Shown here piece by piece: positions 59,086-64,000 of a stretch of DNA of 64,000 bases (its first letter is position 1; each line of letters starts with the position of its first letter). Made by a program: the position numbers and the translations under genes. Source of the DNA: Leucobacter chromiiresistens (lineage in GTDB: Bacteria; Actinomycetota; Actinomycetes; Actinomycetales; Microbacteriaceae). Location: assembly GCF_900102345.1 (NCBI RefSeq), contig NZ_FNKB01000001.1:1426001-1490000 (forward strand), given 5' to 3'. The notes under the pieces are model-generated. The model saw only the letters and a program-made list of their open reading frames with translations. It was not told the DNA's origin and ran no database searches.

Positions 59086-59985
59086 TCACCGGGCCGGCGA
59101 CGGAAGCTCGGAACGACAACGGTCAGCGGTACGGTAGAAGTTCGCGTAGGTACTGGGCGCGAGTCCGTACCGTTGCTTGAACGACCGCGAGGCGACCGCC
59201 GGGTCAGGCCAGCCGACGGACACTCCAGCTTCGCCGACCGTGAGATGTGTAGATGCGAGGAGCTCCGCCATCCGATCCGCCCGCAGCTGGTTCAGGAAGG
59301 CTCCTGGCGATACGCCAACCTGGGTGCGGAACAGCCGGGTGAGTTGTGAGGTCGATAGCGAGACGGCCCGTGCTAAGGAATCGATCCGCCACGGAGCGCT
59401 CAGATCCGATCGCAACAGCGATAGCGCAGTGAGGACTTCACGACTTGGCACCGCATCCGCTATTGCGGCACAGGAAGAACGTGTGCCCGCAAGTCGTCCG
59501 AGTGCATCAAACACCTCAGCCACCCCAGCCAGGAGTGCGAAAAAGTTTGAGTCGTTATTGGGAGGGCGAGCAAGCTGCAAAAGCAGCGGAGCGAGATCTT
59601 GCGTGCTCGTCGCCGCGAGCTGCAGTGATTGCAACCCGGTATCGCCGTCGAGTGCCTGATGTAGGTGATGCACGAGTGGATGTGCGTTAGGGAGCCAACG
59701 GACTTGATCGGTTAGATACTCCGGATTGAGATACAACGTAATCGTTCGAGCGTGCCCAAATGGAAATCCTGAGCACGCCATCTCAGCTGGGACTACCAAT
59801 ATCGTGCCCGTGTTGAGGGTCACCGAGTCTCCAAAGGAGGAGACTCTTGCCCAACCTGAAATTCCGAAGATGACCTTTACTGCTTCAGCAATAACTGGAC
59901 CCGAGGGAGCATCTGCGTGCTGCTCGCGGACTGTTAGCGGCGGACCTTGGCTGCTAAACAATTCAGATGCTGTCAATACCACCAC
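59086..59985 (-). CDS. AraC-family transcriptional regulator
   Basis: 299 residues. The N-terminal cupin-like ligand domain spans about 1-140. The C-terminal double helix-turn-helix has SLARAVSLSTSQLTRLFRTQ and VGEAGVSVGWPDPAVASRSF, ending with FKQRYGLAPSTYANFYR. Target and ligand are unknown. It is less GC-rich than the element backbone and faces away from the GNAT gene. Confidence 0.9.
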   Translation of the reverse strand: MVVLTASELFSSQGPPLTVREQHADAPSGPVIAEAVKVIFGISGWARVSSFGDSVTLNTGTILVVPAEMACSGFPFGHARTITLYLNPEYLTDQVRWLPNAHPLVHHLHQALDGDTGLQSLQLAATSTQDLAPLLLQLARPPNNDSNFFALLAGVAEVFDALGRLAGTRSSCAAIADAVPSREVLTALSLLRSDLSAPWRIDSLARAVSLSTSQLTRLFRTQVGVSPGAFLNQLRADRMAELLASTHLTVGEAGVSVGWPDPAVASRSFKQRYGLAPSTYANFYRTADRCRSELPSPAR

Positions 59986-60265
59986 GCTCGGCTCCTACCC
60001 CGGACAACTGCTTTACCATCGCCTCAACCGCTGGGTCTTGTGACGAGTCATAAACACTTGCAGAAAGCGTGATGACTGGAGCAAAATGTCAAACCAGCTC
60101 AGGGTTCCGACCGAAGTATTTGATTCTCCTGTAGAAGCAAGAGCGGCGGTATTCATGTCTTCCACTCTTCCGCGGGTGGCGGCTCAAATCATCGCTCAGT
60201 CGGGTGAGACCGGGTCACCCGGACGGGTGATCCGAGGAATTCCAGCCTGGAACTAGGGTGTTTGT
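59986..60265. other. Divergent intergenic region, AraC to GNAT
   Basis: 280 bases of lower GC than the rest of the window, with no supported gene. It must carry divergent promoters; it contains the short palindrome-like GGTCACCCGGACGGGTGATCC near 60212-60232, a possible operator. Confidence 0.5.
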
Positions 60266-60787
60266 ATGCACATTCGCCAGGCTGAAATCGACGACGCAGA
60301 AGAGTTGGCCCGCCTACTGAACAGCATCATTGCCGAAGGTGGAAAGACCGCGATCGATACTCCGCTGTCCGGCCCCGAGTTCGCGGAATGGTTCATCACC
60401 GGCTCCCACTGCATCAGCTGCCTCCTAGCAGACACTGACGAGGGGATCCTCGGCTTCCAGGCCCTTGAGCGCTTCCATGCGGACCTGCCGAACGACATGG
60501 CGGACATCGCCACGTTCGTTACAGTCAGTGCGAGAGGATTGGGCCTCGGCCGGAGCCTGTCACATGCTACTGCAGCCATCGCAGAGGGAACCGGAGTACA
60601 GCGCATCCGTGCCGTGATTCAACGCTCGAACGAGGACGCTATCCGCTACTACCGCTCGGTCGGATTCCACGACGACACGGCCAATAGGACGAGTAGCTCA
60701 GTCGCCTTGATACGGCCTACAGGACTCGGGGTGACGCTGAGAATGTCAAGCCCTAGTGATTTTCCGTCTAGGCTTCGAGATGACTGA
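60266..60787 (+). CDS. GNAT-family N-acetyltransferase
   Basis: 173 residues. The fold begins MHIRQAEIDDAEELARLLNS. The acetyl-CoA loop is SARGLGLGRSLSHATAAIA (R-x-x-G-x-G type) and the C-terminal strand region is SNEDAIRYYRSVGFHDDT. Substrate unknown; members act on amines, peptides or antibiotics. It overlaps the following methyltransferase gene by eight bases, suggesting a two-gene unit. Confidence 0.88.
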   Translation: MHIRQAEIDDAEELARLLNSIIAEGGKTAIDTPLSGPEFAEWFITGSHCISCLLADTDEGILGFQALERFHADLPNDMADIATFVTVSARGLGLGRSLSHATAAIAEGTGVQRIRAVIQRSNEDAIRYYRSVGFHDDTANRTSSSVALIRPTGLGVTLRMSSPSDFPSRLRDD

Positions 60788-61628
60788 TGGGCTTGACTCG
60801 ATGACCCCTAACGCGAGGGAGCGTTCCAGCGGCGTGTTAGGGCCGGCCGTCATTGGAGAAGACTTAGATCCAGTTGCACATAACCGTGTCGCATGGGATC
60901 GTCTCGTTGACAACGAGATCGAATGGTCGCAACCGGTCGACACTCAAATCATTGAACGCGCGCGCGAAGGCGACTGGTCTGTGGTCCTCATCGGCCATGA
61001 ATCCACACCGCGCAATTGGTTTCCGCCAGAGTTGGTCGGCGTGCGCGTGCTCTGCCTCGCTTCTGGTGGAGGTCAGCAGGGGCCTATCCTCGCAGCCGCG
61101 GGCGCCACCGTAACGGTGTTTGACAATTCTCCCAGGCAGCTTGCCCGTGACGACGAGGTCGCCGCACGTGAGGGGCTTGAGATTCACACTGTTCTGGGCG
61201 ATATGCGGGACCTCAGCGCTTTTGACGACGACGCGTTCGACATCATCGTCAACCCCGTGTCGAACGTGTTCTGCCCCGACCTCGCTCCGGTCTGGGCAGA
61301 GGCGTTCCGCGTCCTCCGGCCCGGCGGACTGCTCCTCACCGGGTTCATGAACCCCAATGTCTACCTCTTCGACGAAGTGTCGCTCGATCAACAAGAGCTC
61401 GTCGTGCGCCATCGGCTTCCCTTCAGCTCACTCGACCTCTCGGAATACGACCGGTTGCGCGCCTACGGAGATGGCCCCATCGAATACAGTCACTCGCTGA
61501 CCGAGCAGATCGGCGGGCAACTGTCAGCGGGTTTCATGCTCACCGATCTCACTGAAGCGCCACATCACGCAGACATCACTGCGCAGTATTTCCCGGCCTA
61601 CATCGCCACCCGTGCGATCAAGCGGTGA
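60780..61628 (+). CDS. Class I SAM-dependent methyltransferase
   Basis: 282 residues from ATG 60780 (a GTG at 60756 and ATG 60801 are alternatives). The SAM motif is VLCLASGGGQQGPILAAAGA with the acidic residue in VTVFDNSPRQLARD; DIIVNPVSNVFCPDLAPVW and RPGGLLLTGFMNP follow. Similar proteins are annotated as small-molecule methyltransferases. Translationally coupled to the GNAT gene. Confidence 0.88.
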   Translation: MTDGLDSMTPNARERSSGVLGPAVIGEDLDPVAHNRVAWDRLVDNEIEWSQPVDTQIIERAREGDWSVVLIGHESTPRNWFPPELVGVRVLCLASGGGQQGPILAAAGATVTVFDNSPRQLARDDEVAAREGLEIHTVLGDMRDLSAFDDDAFDIIVNPVSNVFCPDLAPVWAEAFRVLRPGGLLLTGFMNPNVYLFDEVSLDQQELVVRHRLPFSSLDLSEYDRLRAYGDGPIEYSHSLTEQIGGQLSAGFMLTDLTEAPHHADITAQYFPAYIATRAIKR

Positions 61629-61758
61629 GAAACCACAATTGTGTCGACCGTCGCGAACGCGCCCTGGTCGTCGCGTCCACTTTCGTGATCGGGTCGCGCG
61701 CTCTCCAGTCGGTTAGTTCGCACGCCATAGCACTCCTGCTGACGTTGGAAGTGCAGCA

Positions 61759-62694
61759 TTAGGAGTCGAGTCGAGAAGCGATGCCGTCGACGAGAAGACC
61801 CACGCCTCGTTCGAAGAGTCGATCCAGATCGAGCTCATAGCCAGATCCGACGAGCGATCGCAGGCCAGCATGATGATCCCGGTAAGTCAGATCCCGGAGC
61901 ACATCCATGCGCTCCTCGACCCACGTGTCGGCGTCAACCCCGGAAGCAGATTCGGCCTCAGCCTCCGGCTCGAGCAGGACGGCCATGCCGCGTATCTGCG
62001 TGAACAGGAGCAGGTGCGCCTCGAACGCCTCCTCGGAGCTAATGCCGGCCTGCCCCAATGTCTGGATCGCCCATTCTGCGAAGGATAGCGCCGCGGGGAG
62101 GAGCTGCGGGCGGGTCACTGAAAGTTGCGGTGCGAGCCACGGATGACGGCGGAAGACCCGCCAGAGCTCCCGGTGACCCTGGATCAGCCGATCTCGCCAA
62201 TCGCCGTTTCCGGCCACGGGGGACCATTCTCCGAGGGCGTACTCCATCATCCGCAAGACGAGGTCTTCTTTGCTGGTCACATGCCGGTACAGCGACGTCG
62301 GCTGGGTTCGCAGTACATGAGCGACTCTGCGCATCGAGAGCATCTCCACACCTTCGTTGTCGGCGATCGCGATGCCCGCAGCCGTGATCCGCTCGACGTT
62401 GAGTGGTGCAGCTCCCTGTACTGCAGACTGAGTATGTCGGTTCTTCGGCCGACGGGTACGAAGGCGGGCCGCGCCGCCGTTGCGATCTCCCGCCACGACG
62501 GTTCCGACCCCTGGCACGGGGAGCGCGAGTCCTTCGGCGCGCAACAGCGCGTGCACCCGGCTGGCCGTGGCGATGGCGACGTGCCGGGTTCGCATGATCT
62601 CTCGCGCAGAGGGAAGCTGCTCTCCGGGCAGCAGGGCACCGGAAACGATCTGGTCGCGCAGTTCAGCGGCAATAGTCGTCGACGAGGTGCTCAT
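61759..62694 (-). CDS. GntR-like winged helix fused to a TetR-type regulator
   Basis: 311 residues from ATG 62694. Residues about 5-75 form a GntR-type winged helix (ELRDQIVSGALLPGEQLPSA, then IATASRVHALLRAEGL). Residues about 95-311 form a TetR unit with its own helix-turn-helix (SMRRVAHVLRTQPTSLYRHV) and a TetR C-terminal ligand domain. It is divergent from the flavin monooxygenase, and TGTACTAG sites lie at both ends of the gap. Confidence 0.88.
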   Translation of the reverse strand: MSTSSTTIAAELRDQIVSGALLPGEQLPSAREIMRTRHVAIATASRVHALLRAEGLALPVPGVGTVVAGDRNGGAARLRTRRPKNRHTQSAVQGAAPLNVERITAAGIAIADNEGVEMLSMRRVAHVLRTQPTSLYRHVTSKEDLVLRMMEYALGEWSPVAGNGDWRDRLIQGHRELWRVFRRHPWLAPQLSVTRPQLLPAALSFAEWAIQTLGQAGISSEEAFEAHLLLFTQIRGMAVLLEPEAEAESASGVDADTWVEERMDVLRDLTYRDHHAGLRSLVGSGYELDLDRLFERGVGLLVDGIASRLDS

Positions 62695-62704
62695 CTCTTC
62701 ATCC

Positions 62705-62782
62705 TGTACTAGAACACCGCCGATCGGCAAACACCGCGATCATCATGATCTCCCTGCCCAGGGATACCAGCTGTACTAGTAC
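62705..62782. promoter_or_regulatory. Divergent operator region with TGTACTAG sites
   Basis: TGTACTAG occurs at 62705-62712 and 62772-62779; the second is inside the 10-base palindrome GTACTAGTAC (62773-62782). They flank the promoters of the regulator and the monooxygenase. Likely binding sites of the adjacent regulator. Confidence 0.65.
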
Positions 62783-62822
62783 GCGATTGCTCGTTCTACT
62801 CGGGGGTTCCTAGGGTGGCGGC

Positions 62823-64000
62823 ATGACTGAGCAACGAATACTCATCTCGGGTGCAAGCATCGCTGGGCTGGCTTGTGCGTACTGGCTACGCAAGTACGGC
62901 TTCGCGGTTACGATTGTTGAAATCGCGCCAACGCCACGGCAGGGCGGGCAGGCGGTGGACCTGCGTGGAGCTGGGCGCACAGTGATCGAGCGCATGGACC
63001 TGCTCGAAGATGCCCGCAGCATCTGCCTTGACCAGGCCGGCATCTCCTGGGTCGACGAGCGCGGCCACCCACGCGCAGCGATCAGATCCGATGACTTCGA
63101 TGGGGAGGGATTCATCTCCGAGATCGAGATCCTTCGGGGAGATCTCGTCGATCTGCTCTACCGTGAACTCGACAGCGAGGTTGAATACCTCTTCAACGAC
63201 ACAATCACGGGGCTCACCCAGGACGCCAGCGGCGTGGAGGTCGTCTTCCGCCACGCGCCAGCACGTCGCTTCGACCTCGTCATCGGCGCCGACGGCCTCC
63301 ACTCGGCCGTGCGTGCTGCGACTTTCGGGGCTGAAGAGCAATTCGTCAAGCCTCTCGACCTGTACACGGCATGGTTTACAGCCCCCGCGTTTGACGACCT
63401 AAACGGTTGGTACCAGACGTACAACCGTGCCGGCGGGCTCGTCGCCTCCGTCCGGCCGGGTAGGGTCAGGACGGAGTCCAAGGCAGCGCTGAGCTTCCGC
63501 CTGCGCCGAGGCGAGATGATCCGCCACAACCGACATGACCGCCTCGCGCAGGTTGCGCTCCTCGACGAGCGTTTCGCGGACGCCGGCTGGCGAACGCCCC
63601 AGCTGCTCGAAGCCGCCCGCACGTCATCAGACTTCTCCTTCGACGTTATGGGTCAGGTCGACCTCGACCGGTGGTGGAATGGCAGGGTTGCGTTGATTGG
63701 CGATGCGGCGGCGTGCCCGAGCCCGTTGAGCGGGCTGGGCACCAGCGTCGCCCTCGTCGGGGCTTACGTCCTGGCAGGAGAACTCAGTACCGGGGCGGGG
63801 CATGTTGCCGCGTTCGAAGCCTACGACCGGATAGTGCGCCCCTATGCCGAGGGTGCCCAGCAGCTCGCGGGCGGCACGGGAGGATTCGCCCCGATGAACG
63901 ACCTCACCATCCGTCTTGTCCAAGCATCGATGTCCTGGGCTACCCGCTGGCCGATGCGAGGATTCATGCAGAAGCAGTTCAACAAATCCACCGACATCGA
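62823..64000 (+). CDS. FAD-dependent class A monooxygenase (cut by window end)
   Basis: At least 392 residues. The Rossmann motif is ISGASIAGLACAYWL, the second FAD/NADPH motif is VIGADGLHSAVRAAT and the third is LIGDAAACPSPLSGLGTSVA. All three match flavoprotein hydroxylases of the PHBH/TetX type. Likely inactivates or modifies an aromatic compound or antibiotic under control of the divergent regulator. The substrate is unknown; the C-terminus lies beyond the window. Confidence 0.9.
   Translation, partial: MTEQRILISGASIAGLACAYWLRKYGFAVTIVEIAPTPRQGGQAVDLRGAGRTVIERMDLLEDARSICLDQAGISWVDERGHPRAAIRSDDFDGEGFISEIEILRGDLVDLLYRELDSEVEYLFNDTITGLTQDASGVEVVFRHAPARRFDLVIGADGLHSAVRAATFGAEEQFVKPLDLYTAWFTAPAFDDLNGWYQTYNRAGGLVASVRPGRVRTESKAALSFRLRRGEMIRHNRHDRLAQVALLDERFADAGWRTPQLLEAARTSSDFSFDVMGQVDLDRWWNGRVALIGDAAACPSPLSGLGTSVALVGAYVLAGELSTGAGHVAAFEAYDRIVRPYAEGAQQLAGGTGGFAPMNDLTIRLVQASMSWATRWPMRGFMQKQFNKSTDI

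Overview
The window is a piece of a high-GC actinobacterial chromosome. The order tlyA - NAD kinase - recN - pyrG - Nudix - xerD - parA - scpA - scpB - rluB - (tyrA) - cmk - der is the one known from actinobacteria such as Mycobacterium tuberculosis (Rv1694 to Rv1713). Codon use, ATGA overlaps and the accessory families suggest a Microbacteriaceae member (Leucobacter-like). That assignment is inference.

Positions 1-2990 hold the 3' part of a 23S rRNA gene, the 5S rRNA gene and a strong hairpin. Positions 3036-14567 are a forward run of housekeeping genes: a repeat-rich TPR protein, a HAD phosphatase, tlyA, nadK, recN, an AI-2E-type membrane protein, pyrG, a Nudix hydrolase and xerD. Most are joined by overlaps of a few bases.

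Positions 14789-21838 interrupt the usual xerD-parA junction. They hold a 1326-residue Pls/PosA-type single-module peptide synthetase (adenylation, carrier, six membrane segments), an M1 metallopeptidase, a phosphopantetheinyl transferase and a ZapE-like ATPase. The first three look like a poly-cationic amino acid (epsilon-polylysine-like) synthesis and clearance locus. Positions 21907-29263 return to the conserved run, parA to der. Positions 29264-37028 hold tandem palindromic repeats and mixed genes: DUF817, DUF4190, an MFS exporter with a TetR regulator and a four-box operator, RraA, a YhhN-type protein, a Nudix-NYN fusion and a YbaK-type deacylase.

Positions 37209-37362 carry a T-arm-defective tRNA-Pro-like copy 80 bases upstream of an intact tRNA-Pro(GGG). 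Immediately after it begins an integrative and conjugative element with nearly all genes on the minus strand. In map order it has a tyrosine integrase, an excisionase, a DUF4913 protein, SSB, a VirD4/TraG coupling protein, a VirB4 ATPase, an SCO6880-type protein, a VirB6/TrbL-like membrane protein, two pilin-like small proteins, an M23 endopeptidase, a membrane-anchored transfer protein, a ParB-like protein, a DUF2637 protein, a primase-polymerase and a DNA methyltransferase. No relaxase and no right attachment site were recognised, so the element probably runs past the window or is incomplete.

Positions 59086-64000 look like cargo or neighbouring accessory DNA: an AraC regulator, a GNAT acetyltransferase with an overlapping SAM methyltransferase, and a GntR/TetR-type regulator divergent from a flavin monooxygenase cut by the window end. 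The most interesting leads are the polylysine-synthetase-like locus, a recurrent leader motif in front of element genes, the tRNA-Pro doublet, a 15-bp hairpin next to the coupling-protein start codon, and a palindromic element inside scpB.
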